Below are positions 1 to 6,899 of a stretch of DNA of 9,117 bases, piece after piece. The notes beneath the pieces are model-generated. The model was not told the DNA's origin. It worked only from the letters and a program-made list of their open reading frames with translations, and made no database searches. The DNA is taken from NCBI GenBank assembly GCA_024280815.1, contig JAJRPL010000049.1, positions 1-9,117 on the forward strand, given 5' to 3'. The stretch is from Bacteroidota bacterium (GTDB lineage: Bacteria; Bacteroidota; Bacteroidia; Flavobacteriales; Flavobacteriaceae). The first letter of the stretch is position 1. Each line of letters begins with the position of its first letter. Both the position numbers and the translations under genes were made by a program.

Positions 1-120
1 TATATAAAGTTGACTTCATCTGTATTACGAGAAGAATTAAGTTATGGAAAAGAGAAGATAATCAAAATTATGAACGAAAAGTTAAATAAAGTGTTAATAA
101 AAAACGTTAAGCTACTATAA
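1..120 (+). CDS. C-terminal end of a DUF721/DciA-like protein (partial, start outside window)
   Basis: Frame 1 is open from the first base to a TAA at 118-120 and encodes 39 residues beginning YIKLTSSVLREELSYGKEKI. The run LTSSVLREELSxGKEKIIKxxNE is, from memory, the very well conserved C-terminal end of the roughly 95-100-residue DUF721 proteins of Flavobacteriia. DUF721 is the family of DciA, the loader of the replicative DnaB helicase in most bacteria that lack DnaC. Whether the flavobacterial members load helicase is inferred. The N-terminal part lies outside the window. No terminator hairpin follows the stop codon, and the next gene starts 67 bases downstream behind its own promoter-like box. 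The reading frame has no internal stop and the motif match is close, so the identification is fairly secure despite the short length. Confidence 0.85.
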   Translation, partial: YIKLTSSVLREELSYGKEKIIKIMNEKLNKVLIKNVKLL

Positions 121-137
121 GGCATATATATAATTTG

Positions 138-145
138 TATATTTG
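138..145 (+). promoter_or_regulatory. Bacteroidota-type -7 promoter box for the T9SS cargo gene
   Basis: TATATTTG followed by CAC matches the Bacteroidota -7 consensus TAnnTTTG at every fixed position. It lies 42 bases before the start codon at 188, which would put transcription start at about 150 and give a leader of about 38 bases. No convincing TTG -33 element is visible at the usual spacing, so the call rests on the -7 box and its position just after the stop codon of the preceding gene. Confidence 0.5.
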
Positions 146-187
146 CACATTAAGAAAAAGTTAATTTAGGAAAACTTTAATAAAATT

Positions 188-3100
188 ATGATGAAAAGAT
201 TACTATTTACAATTGTTTTAATAATTGCTACAGTTGGGTTTATACAAGCTCAAAATGGAAGTATAAGTGGAGGGAGTCCTTTACAAGCTATAACTACTGT
301 AAGTGCTTTACCAACAACAAATACACCAACAACAGCTGATGGTACTGACTTTGGTACCGTACCACAAGGTACTACAGCCTCGCAAACCTATAGGTTTACA
401 AGTGCTGTTGGTGATGTGCTTTCAATTACTGCCGCAAACTTGTCCGGTGATTGGGTGCAACAGGCTGCATCACCGTTTAGTATTTCAGGAGTTAATTCAA
501 CTTCTGACTTTACTGTTGATTTTACACCAACTACAACAGGTACTCAAACAGCAACTGTACGATTAGATGTATTTAACAATTCAACGTTTCTTACAGAGAG
601 TTTTTACTTTCAAATAACAGGAGAAGGTGGTGCACCTGCGTCTATAATAGAAATAAGAGGAGATGATAACATAGTTGTTACAACAACAGTCACTCCTGGA
701 GATAATACTGATTTTGGAAATGTAACTCTTGGGAATACAAATACAAGATTATATACAGTAAAGAATATTGGCAGTGCTGATTTAGATGTAACTAGTATTT
801 TTATTCCAGGTGGACCTACAGATTTTTCTATCATATTGCCAGTTGCTTTGCCTAACACACTAGCTCCAAATACATCTTTTAGTTTTCAAGTTAAATTTGC
901 TCCAACGGCTGCAGCTACAAGAAATGCAACAATAGCTATTGCAAATAGCGATGCTAATTTTGCTTTTCAAGTATCTGGTGTAGGTGTTGTTGCGTCTTCA
1001 AATATGGATGTAACAGGTAATGGTACTTCAATTGCAAATGGGAGTACTGCTGTTAGTTCAGGTGATGGTACATTGTTTCCAGATACAGATATAACGGGTA
1101 GTGGTGTAGATCATACGTTTACAATTAAAAATAATGGAACTGTTGATTTAGACTTAACTAATATTCCATTAGTAAATATAACAGGTGCAGATGCAGCTGA
1201 CTTTACAGTTACTGCAGCACCAGCTACACCAATAACCTCTGGAGGAGGTACGACAACTTTTACCATAACTTTTGACCCCAGCACATCAGGTGTAAAAAAC
1301 GCTACAGTTTCTATTGCTAACAATAGTGTTGATGACCCATATACTTTTGCTATTCAAGGAAAAGGAGTTGATGGAGTGCCTGTTGGGAGTGAGTTGTTAA
1401 TTACTCAATATTATGAAGGGGTAAATAATAATAAGTGGATAGAAGTTAAGAATATTTCATCTAACACAATAATTTCAGGTGTTTATAATTTGTGTCTTTA
1501 TGCAAATACAAATACTAGAACTGGAGTTATTGATGTTATAGCTCCTGATGCAAGTATCGCTATTTCAGGATCAGGTGCAGGAGGGGCAATTTTACCAGGA
1601 GAGGTAATTGTTTTTAAAAATCCAGGATCAACATTGCCTTCTGCAGCTAATTTAGGAGGAGGTCTTCAAATCCCAACAAATGTCTGTACATTTGATGGAG
1701 ATGATATTATTTTAATTTCTACTTCAGTTGGAACAAGTTGTTATAACGATAGAATAGATATAATGGGTGTTGTAGCTCAACCTTTAGGGACTCCACCAGT
1801 ATGGGGAGAAAATATTGGTTTTATTAAAGGTTGTGGTACATCTCAATTACCAACAAAATCTTTTAAATTTTTTGACGGAATAAATGGTTTTCTTGTAACA
1901 GATTATATAAAGTTAACCATTGAAGAGGTAGATGCAGCAGAATCAACGTCAAACGTGGCTTTAGGTTCACAAAATTCTGGAGCTACTGTATGGTCAGGTG
2001 CTTCTTGGAGTAATGGTTTTTCTGATAGAACAAGAAATGCCACAATAAATGCAACTTATACAGCAGCTAATGGTTCTTTCGGAGCTTGTGATTTAGTGGT
2101 GAATGGCTCACTTAATTTTGATAATGGAACCTCAAATTATATTGAAGTTAGTAGAAGTTTAAACATAGTTGGGTCATTGTCTTTAGGTGATCAAGAATCA
2201 TTATATACCGTCAATGCTTCTGATTCTGGGAATACAGTTTCAATTACAGGGTCAATTTCAAAATCAGAAAAAACAACATCTTTAACAAATAAAGACGATT
2301 ATACCTATTGGTCATCTCCTGTGCAAAGTGCAAATATTTCAAATGTTTTTGCAAGTGGTACTTATTCACAAAGTTCACTATACTATTGGGATATGTCAGC
2401 TGTTAACGTTGACGGAACAGGTGGAAACCAAGCACTAGGTGAATGGATACCAGCTGCTGGTCAAACTATGAAATCTGGAAAAGGGTACATATCTCAAGGA
2501 CCTGTTTCGGGTAATTATCCGTTACAAGCAACAGTTACTTTCTCTGGTGCACCTAATAATGGTACTATAACCTTAACTGCCGGTAATGATGTAGTGTTTA
2601 ATAATAATTTAAATGGATTGGATGATTTAAGCTTAATAGGTAATCCATACCCTTCTGTTCTTGATGCTAATAAATTTATTCTTGACTCTGATAATTCTGC
2701 GTCACTTAATGGTACGCTTTGGTTTTGGACTCACGCTACACCTAACAATCAGGATCCTGATACAGCAAATGAACAATATTCAGCAAATGATTATGCTAGT
2801 TATAATTTGTCTGGTGGTACTGCAGCTGTGGCCGGGTCACCTATACCAACAAGATATATTGGTTCTGCTCAAGGCTTTATAGTACAAACCAATTCAACGG
2901 TAGAGAAAGTTACTTTTACAGATGGTATGCGTGTAAAAGGATTGAATACACAATTTTTTAAATCTGAAGATACAAAAAAATCTGCTAGTGAAGAAGAGGA
3001 TAGAGTTTGGTTGAATATAGAAAGTAGTGTTGGTCGAGCTTCTAATCAAATTTTAGTTGGCTTTTTTGACAATGCAACTGATGGGTTTGATAGAGCTTAT

Positions 3101-3673
3101 GATGGTGAAAATATAACTGCTGGTTGGGTGAGTATATATTCAAGAATTGATGATAAAAAATATGCTATTCAAGGTTTAGGTAGTTTTACTACTGATAAAA
3201 AAGTTCCTCTTGGTTTTGACACCTATATTGATGATGCTTCTGTAACTTATAAAATAAGTATTGATCATTTAGAAGGTGCTTTAAAAGATAATGATCTGTA
3301 TTTAGTAGATAATGAATTGAATATCACTCATGATTTAAAACAAGAAGCATATAGTTTTGCTGTAACTAGTGAAGGAAATTATGCTGAAAGATTTACATTA
3401 CAATTTACAAATAGCGTATTAGCAGTAGATGATTTAGAGTTAAATAATAACTTTGTTGTTGTAAATGAAGATGATAATTTATTAATCAAATCAAATACTA
3501 TAATCAATCAGATTAAGGTATATGATATTACTGGTAGATTATTGATTGATACCAACCCTAATGAAAGTACATTTAGAATTAATACTTCTAGTATCAAAAA
3601 AGGTACAGTATTAATTTTGAATACAACTTTTGAAAACGGATCAGAAATAAGTAAAAAAGCAATTAAGTATTAA
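188..3673 (+). CDS. Large secreted T9SS cargo protein: three choice-of-anchor-D/ASPM-like repeats, lamin-tail-like domain, type A sorting domain
   Basis: This 1161-residue protein is predicted to be exported by Sec and then moved through the outer membrane by T9SS. Residues 1-21 form a signal peptide (MMKR, hydrophobic core, probable cleavage FIQA/QN). Residues 48-394 hold three Ig-like choice-of-anchor-D/ASPM-type repeats. Residues 400-550 resemble a lamin-tail domain (SELLITQYYEGVNNNKWIEV) and contain four cysteines (435, 500, 518, 549) that could form disulfides. Residues 600-665 (WSGASWSNG onward) are a beta-rich spacer common in flavobacterial surface proteins. Residues 706-945 contain YWSSPV, GKGYISQG, LIGNPYPS and GFIVQT, also typical of T9SS cargo. 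Residues 1085-1161 form the type A sorting domain (IKVYDITGRLL, then KKG and a basic end). No catalytic domain is recognised, so a surface, adhesive or structural role is inferred. ATG 188 is followed at once by a second ATG (191); either could start. The weak AGGAAAA at 168-174 lies rather far upstream. Confidence 0.88.
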   Translation: MMKRLLFTIVLIIATVGFIQAQNGSISGGSPLQAITTVSALPTTNTPTTADGTDFGTVPQGTTASQTYRFTSAVGDVLSITAANLSGDWVQQAASPFSISGVNSTSDFTVDFTPTTTGTQTATVRLDVFNNSTFLTESFYFQITGEGGAPASIIEIRGDDNIVVTTTVTPGDNTDFGNVTLGNTNTRLYTVKNIGSADLDVTSIFIPGGPTDFSIILPVALPNTLAPNTSFSFQVKFAPTAAATRNATIAIANSDANFAFQVSGVGVVASSNMDVTGNGTSIANGSTAVSSGDGTLFPDTDITGSGVDHTFTIKNNGTVDLDLTNIPLVNITGADAADFTVTAAPATPITSGGGTTTFTITFDPSTSGVKNATVSIANNSVDDPYTFAIQGKGVDGVPVGSELLITQYYEGVNNNKWIEVKNISSNTIISGVYNLCLYANTNTRTGVIDVIAPDASIAISGSGAGGAILPGEVIVFKNPGSTLPSAANLGGGLQIPTNVCTFDGDDIILISTSVGTSCYNDRIDIMGVVAQPLGTPPVWGENIGFIKGCGTSQLPTKSFKFFDGINGFLVTDYIKLTIEEVDAAESTSNVALGSQNSGATVWSGASWSNGFSDRTRNATINATYTAANGSFGACDLVVNGSLNFDNGTSNYIEVSRSLNIVGSLSLGDQESLYTVNASDSGNTVSITGSISKSEKTTSLTNKDDYTYWSSPVQSANISNVFASGTYSQSSLYYWDMSAVNVDGTGGNQALGEWIPAAGQTMKSGKGYISQGPVSGNYPLQATVTFSGAPNNGTITLTAGNDVVFNNNLNGLDDLSLIGNPYPSVLDANKFILDSDNSASLNGTLWFWTHATPNNQDPDTANEQYSANDYASYNLSGGTAAVAGSPIPTRYIGSAQGFIVQTNSTVEKVTFTDGMRVKGLNTQFFKSEDTKKSASEEEDRVWLNIESSVGRASNQILVGFFDNATDGFDRAYDGENITAGWVSIYSRIDDKKYAIQGLGSFTTDKKVPLGFDTYIDDASVTYKISIDHLEGALKDNDLYLVDNELNITHDLKQEAYSFAVTSEGNYAERFTLQFTNSVLAVDDLELNNNFVVVNEDDNLLIKSNTIINQIKVYDITGRLLIDTNPNESTFRINTSSIKKGTVLILNTTFENGSEISKKAIKY
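329..1369 (+). repeat. Three tandem Ig-like choice-of-anchor-D repeats within the T9SS cargo gene
   Basis: The repeats are visible at protein level only and lie at about residues 48-146, 154-266 and 272-394. Each ends with an F-x-V/I-x-F-x-P-(S/T)-x-G/A block, then ATV/ATI, a short Asn-rich turn, and FQ(I/V)xGxG or FAIQGKG. Repeats 2 and 3 both carry the KN-x-G-(S/T)-(A/V)-D-L-D strand turn, and repeats 1 and 2 carry DFG-x-V. Repeat 1 lacks the KNxG turn and is the most divergent. The DNA has diverged, so this is old domain duplication and not a recent tandem repeat. Confidence 0.65.
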
Positions 3674-3685
3674 TTACTTTATAAG

Positions 3686-3731
3686 TATACAAAAAAAATG
3701 CCTCGAATTTTCGAGGCATTTTTTTTGTATA
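3686..3731. terminator. Bidirectional intrinsic terminator between the T9SS cargo gene and ndk
   Basis: The sequence is a perfect inverted repeat. The core stem ATGCCTCGA (3698-3706) pairs with TCGAGGCAT (3711-3719) around a 4-base ATTT loop. The pairing continues outward through A8 against T8 and then TATAC against GTATA. On the plus strand the stem is followed by a T-run, and on the minus strand the A-run becomes a T-run, so it can end transcripts from either side. It starts 12 bases after the stop codon of the T9SS gene and ends 18 bases before the ndk stop codon, as expected for convergent genes. Confidence 0.93.
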
Positions 3732-3749
3732 AAGTTTACTAATTATTGT

Positions 3750-4169
3750 TTAGTACATTTCTCTTTCAGAAAAATGAAAAGCACTTTCAATAGCAGCATT
3801 TTCATCACTGTCACTACCATGTACAGCATTCTCACTGATAGATGTAGCAAATAATTTTCTGATGGTGCCTACAGCAGCTTCTTCTGGGTTGGTAGCACCA
3901 ATTAAGGCTCTAAAATCCTCCACTGCGTTAGATTTTTCTAATATAGCTGCAACCACTGGCCCACGTGTCATATACTCAACCAATTCACCGTAAAAAGGCC
4001 TTTCTTTATGTACAGCATAAAATGCTTTAGCATCTCTATCAGTCATTTGTGTTAATTTTAACGCAACGATTCTAAAACCTGCTGCATTTATTTTTTCTAA
4101 AATTGCTCCGATATTCCCTTTTTCAACTGAATCAGGTTTAAGCATTGTAAACGTTCTGTTTGTTGTCAT
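3750..4169 (-). CDS. ndk: Nucleoside diphosphate kinase
   Basis: The enzyme moves the terminal phosphate from one nucleoside triphosphate to another nucleoside diphosphate (mainly ATP to NDP) through a phosphohistidine, and so balances cytoplasmic NTP and dNTP pools. The 139-residue length is standard for the short bacterial form. The active-site block NAVHGSDS is at residues 114-121 with the phosphorylated His117. The other usual nucleotide-binding residues are present: Lys11 (in TMLKPDSV), Tyr51, Phe59, Arg87, Thr93, Arg104 and Asn114. The Kpn-loop region is around residues 93-114. The ending SAFHFSEREMY is typical of Bacteroidota Ndk. The ATG is preceded only by A-rich sequence with no Shine-Dalgarno, and a -7-like box lies 25 bases upstream. 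The gene is convergent with the T9SS cargo gene and lies 64 bases downstream of a phosphatase gene on the same strand. Confidence 0.98.
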   Translation of the reverse strand: MTTNRTFTMLKPDSVEKGNIGAILEKINAAGFRIVALKLTQMTDRDAKAFYAVHKERPFYGELVEYMTRGPVVAAILEKSNAVEDFRALIGATNPEEAAVGTIRKLFATSISENAVHGSDSDENAAIESAFHFSEREMY

Positions 4170-4194
4170 TTTATTATTTTCTTTAAATGAGGTG

Positions 4195-4202
4195 CAAAAA
4201 TA
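4195..4202 (-). promoter_or_regulatory. Bacteroidota-type -7 promoter box for ndk
   Basis: Read on the minus strand, TATTTTTG followed by CACC matches TAnnTTTG at every fixed position. It sits 25 bases upstream of the ndk ATG, which implies a leader of about 20 bases. No clear TTG -33 element is visible. Its presence suggests that ndk can be transcribed on its own and does not depend on the phosphatase gene upstream. Confidence 0.5.
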
Positions 4203-4233
4203 GTTTTTTTATTAAATATAGGAGGATAATTTT

Positions 4234-5253
4234 TTAATATTTCTGAATTACTGTTTCTAACAGTACATTGTCATTTCCTCTTATCTCCATTTTGACAGTA
4301 TTGGTTTCTAAATTAAATTTTAAAATTCCAAAGTTGTTTTTCTTAATTACATCTGAAACCCTATATTGATTTGGCTCGGAGGTAAACTGTTCATAGGCAT
4401 GAGTTAATCCGCTTGACGTAAAATCATAAAGAGGATAATGTAGTCCTTCTATTTTTGACTTTGATATTTCAGCAATATGTCTATCTCCTGATAATAAAAT
4501 TACATTCTCAGCCTTTGATTGTAAAATTAAATTATTAAATCGTTCAACTTCATGTGGCATATTCCCCCAACTTTCCCAACCATGCTCATGCGATAAAAAT
4601 TGAATACTACTGACCAAAATATTAAAATTAGCTTTAGAATTTCTCAATTCATTTTCTAGCCATTGCCATTGGGTTTTTCCTAAAAGTGTTCCTGTAGTAT
4701 CTTTTGATGGTATATATCTTTTTACACCAGTAGAATCTTTAGTTAAAGCTGTTCTAAAATAGCGTGTGTCTAAGAGTATTATTTTAATGCTCTTGTCATT
4801 AATATTATATGTTTTTGAATGATAAACTCCTTTTCTTTTACGTCTAGAATCATTAATGTCAATATCAATAAAATCTAAGAAAAGTTGTTGAGAACTATCC
4901 TTTTTTATAAACTCTGTACCTGCATCATTTTCTCCATAATCATGATCATCCCAAGTGGCTAGCACATCCACTTTAGTGATAAAGTCTTTATATTCTGTAT
5001 GATATTTCAGACTATCGTAATAGGATTTCATTAGTTTCATGTTTTCTGTATCTGCATAGATAATATCACCACCCCAAATCCAAACATCAGGGTTGTTTTT
5101 TAGAATATCATCCCAAAGAGTGTTGGGTAGGTTATGATTGTTACATGAGCCAAAAGCAATATTGAAATTGGCTTGATTATTTGTAATATCATTGTTTTTT
5201 TGTTTACAAGATACTACAGAAGTAAAAAGGATAAGGTAGATTATTGTTCTCAT
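4234..5253 (-). CDS. PhoD-like metallophosphatase, predicted lipoprotein
   Basis: This 339-residue protein resembles the alkaline phosphatase D (PhoD) family of metal-dependent phosphomono- or phosphodiesterases. The N-terminus is a short lipoprotein signal ending in the lipobox VVSC, so Cys16 is the probable lipidated residue and the enzyme should be anchored in the envelope. Family blocks appear in order: FGSCN (34-38), GGDIIYAD (61-68), TWDDHDYGEND (100-110), LLDTRYFR (160-167), SHEHGWESW (221-229) and LSGDRHIAEI (254-263). Cys37, Asp63, Tyr66, Asp102/Asp103, His104, Asp257 and His259 are the likely metal and active-site residues, by analogy with Bacillus PhoD from memory. It is shorter than classical PhoD and lacks its N-terminal beta domain. 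The physiological substrate is unknown. Its start is 74 bases from the divergent DHH gene start. A minus-strand TAATTTTA at 5276-5283 is only a weak promoter candidate. No PHO box is recognisable. Confidence 0.87.
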   Translation of the reverse strand: MRTIIYLILFTSVVSCKQKNNDITNNQANFNIAFGSCNNHNLPNTLWDDILKNNPDVWIWGGDIIYADTENMKLMKSYYDSLKYHTEYKDFITKVDVLATWDDHDYGENDAGTEFIKKDSSQQLFLDFIDIDINDSRRKRKGVYHSKTYNINDKSIKIILLDTRYFRTALTKDSTGVKRYIPSKDTTGTLLGKTQWQWLENELRNSKANFNILVSSIQFLSHEHGWESWGNMPHEVERFNNLILQSKAENVILLSGDRHIAEISKSKIEGLHYPLYDFTSSGLTHAYEQFTSEPNQYRVSDVIKKNNFGILKFNLETNTVKMEIRGNDNVLLETVIQKY

Positions 5254-5316
5254 TTAATGAAGAGTTTGTTGTGACTAAAATTAAACATTTAAAGTATACC
5301 AGACATGAAATTATTG

Positions 5317-5324
5317 TATATTCG
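5317..5324 (+). promoter_or_regulatory. Probable -7 box for the DHH-gldI-isomerase operon
   Basis: TATATTCG followed by CAAATG differs from TAnnTTTG at one position (C for T). It ends only three bases before the ATG at 5328. If this box is used, transcription would begin at or within a few bases of the start codon, giving a leaderless or nearly leaderless message. No clear -33 TTG is visible. The alternative is an unrecognised promoter further upstream, within the 74-base divergent gap. Confidence 0.4.
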
Positions 5325-5327
5325 CAA

Positions 5328-6362
5328 ATGATGAAAGACCTTGAAATAAAACAACTAAAAGAGCTATTATCTACCTCTAAAAAAATAGCTATTGTTTCAC
5401 ATAGAAATCCTGATGGCGATGCTTATGGCTCAAGTCTAGCATTATATCACTATTTATTGAAGTTAAAACATGATGTAACTGTTGTTTCTCCTAATGATTG
5501 TCCAGATTTTTTAAAATGGCTACCAAATCAAGAGGATATAATAATATTTGAAGAAAATGTAGAAAAAGGGAAAGAGATTTTAAATAAAGCAGAAATTGTT
5601 TTTACATTAGATTTTAATGCATTGCATAGAGTGGGGCAACAAATGCAACCTGTCTTAGAAGAACTTAATACGACTTATGTGATGATTGACCATCACGAAC
5701 AACCAGATGATTATGCCAATTTTATGTATTCTGATCCGTCAATAGCTTCTACTTGCGAAATGGTTTATCATTTTTTAGACAAATTAGGTGATTTAAATAA
5801 AATAGATAAGACGATTGCAACTTGTCTTTACACAGGTATTGTAACTGACACAGGCTCATTTAAATATAATGCAACAACGACCACAACACATAATATTGCA
5901 GCTAGTTTGATAGATTTAGGGATTGATCATACTAAAATTCATAATAGTATATTTGATACTAATTCATTTAATAGATTGCAATTACTTGGGATTGCTCTTA
6001 GTAATTTAAGAGTGTTACATGAATATAAAACAGCATATATAACACTATCTCAAAAAGAACTAAACTCTCATGATTTTAAAAAAGGAGATACAGAAGGTTT
6101 TGTAAATTATGGTTTATCAATTAAAGGAATTGTTTTTGCAGTTATTTTTATTGAAGATCAAAAACAAGGTATCATAAAAATGTCTTTAAGATCAAAAGGA
6201 ACTTTTTCTGTGAATGATTTTGCACGTAATCATTTTAATGGCGGAGGTCATTTAAACGCTGCAGGAGGAAGGAGTGAAGTGCCATTATCAAATACAGTGA
6301 AACAATTTTTAGAGCTACTACCTAATTATAAAAAAGATTTAGAGAATTCTTATGAAGTATAA
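5328..6362 (+). CDS. DHH/DHHA1 phosphoesterase, NrnA-like nanoRNase/pAp phosphatase
   Basis: Family members are cytoplasmic Mn-dependent enzymes. NrnA degrades RNA oligomers of two to five nucleotides and dephosphorylates pAp, and some relatives cleave pApA from c-di-AMP breakdown. The DHH domain motifs are HRNPDGDA (25-32), LDFNALHRVG (94-103), IDHHEQP (120-126, the DHH signature) and GIVTDTGSF (170-178). The DHHA1 substrate-binding domain ends with GGGHLNAAGG (305-314). The frame is open back to an ATG at 5244, but I choose 5328. The extra 28 residues look unlike the family N-terminus and would overlap the divergent phosphatase start, and 344 residues is the usual length. The second ATG at 5331 is equally possible. 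The 3' end overlaps gldI by 11 bases, so the two genes are probably translationally coupled. The exact substrate cannot be told from sequence. Confidence 0.92.
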   Translation: MMKDLEIKQLKELLSTSKKIAIVSHRNPDGDAYGSSLALYHYLLKLKHDVTVVSPNDCPDFLKWLPNQEDIIIFEENVEKGKEILNKAEIVFTLDFNALHRVGQQMQPVLEELNTTYVMIDHHEQPDDYANFMYSDPSIASTCEMVYHFLDKLGDLNKIDKTIATCLYTGIVTDTGSFKYNATTTTTHNIAASLIDLGIDHTKIHNSIFDTNSFNRLQLLGIALSNLRVLHEYKTAYITLSQKELNSHDFKKGDTEGFVNYGLSIKGIVFAVIFIEDQKQGIIKMSLRSKGTFSVNDFARNHFNGGGHLNAAGGRSEVPLSNTVKQFLELLPNYKKDLENSYEV

Positions 6363-6891
6363 TATTATATTATTTATGATTATAGGTTTAGTACTTTCTT
6401 GTACAGAACCTAAAGCTAGAAAACCGATAGTTCAAAAAACGTCTTCTTTTCTAAAAGAATCAATAGAACGTAATAAAGTAATCAATAAAAGTGAAGAAAA
6501 GGCTTTTTTAGATTTGATGAAATCTGATACTCTACATGAATATATAAGCTCTGAAAATGGTTTTTGGTATTATTACAATACAAAAAATTCAACATCAACT
6601 CCTTTACCCAAGTCTGGTGATGAAGTGAACTTTACTTATGAAATTAAAGATATTAATGGTGTCATAATTTATAATGCAGAAGAATTAGGAGCACGTAATT
6701 ATTTAATTGATAAACAGGAATTAATTACTGGTTTACAAGAAGGGCTTAAATTGTTGCAAAAAGGAGAAACAATCACTTTTTTATTTCCTTCTCATAAAGC
6801 TTATGGATATTCTGGTTATAAAAAAATAAGATCTAATCAACCTCTAATCTATACAGTTACCTTAACAGATTTGCAACCTAGTAAAGAATAA
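6352..6891 (+). CDS. gldI: Gliding motility lipoprotein GldI, FKBP-type isomerase-like
   Basis: GldI is a lipoprotein required for gliding in Flavobacterium johnsoniae and is thought to help fold exported gliding or secretion proteins. This 179-residue protein has a signal peptide ending in the lipobox LVLSC (Cys17). A family-specific segment follows: ARKPI, SSFLKESIERNK and, at residues 69-75, NGFWYYY. The FKBP-like domain spans about residues 84-175 and contains GDEVNFTYEIKD, LITGLQEGLKLL and FLFPSHKAYGY. Compared with FKBP12, the Phe36-Asp37 pair appears as Tyr107-Asn108 and Trp59 as Leu128, while Tyr82 is kept as Tyr151, so isomerase activity may be weak. The ATG overlaps the end of the DHH gene by 11 bases, and an isomerase gene follows after 8 bases. 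No Shine-Dalgarno is seen. The family assignment is strong. Confidence 0.93.
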   Translation: MKYNIILFMIIGLVLSCTEPKARKPIVQKTSSFLKESIERNKVINKSEEKAFLDLMKSDTLHEYISSENGFWYYYNTKNSTSTPLPKSGDEVNFTYEIKDINGVIIYNAEELGARNYLIDKQELITGLQEGLKLLQKGETITFLFPSHKAYGYSGYKKIRSNQPLIYTVTLTDLQPSKE

Positions 6892-6899
6892 AAAAGTAA

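Noticed and set aside
303..2882. Open frames of 70-87 codons at 303-566 and 2661-2882 (+) and at 610-858 and 1111-1323 (-)
   Set aside because: They lie wholly inside the large T9SS cargo gene in other frames. Their translations show no recognisable domain, and their composition follows from the codon pattern of the real gene.
4220..4225. A perfect AGGAGG Shine-Dalgarno-like sequence on the plus strand
   Set aside because: No ATG or sensible open frame follows within reach, and the region lies between two minus-strand genes, so it appears to be chance.
4210..4239. TATTAAA and TTTAATA inverted repeat between the phosphatase gene and ndk as a terminator
   Set aside because: The stem is only seven A-T pairs with a 16-base loop and no T-run in the right place, so it would be unstable.
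5244..5327. In-frame upstream extension of the DHH gene starting at ATG 5244
   Set aside because: The 28 extra residues do not resemble the family N-terminus, would overlap the divergent phosphatase start by 10 bases, and run through the probable promoter box. The protein from 5328 has the normal family length.
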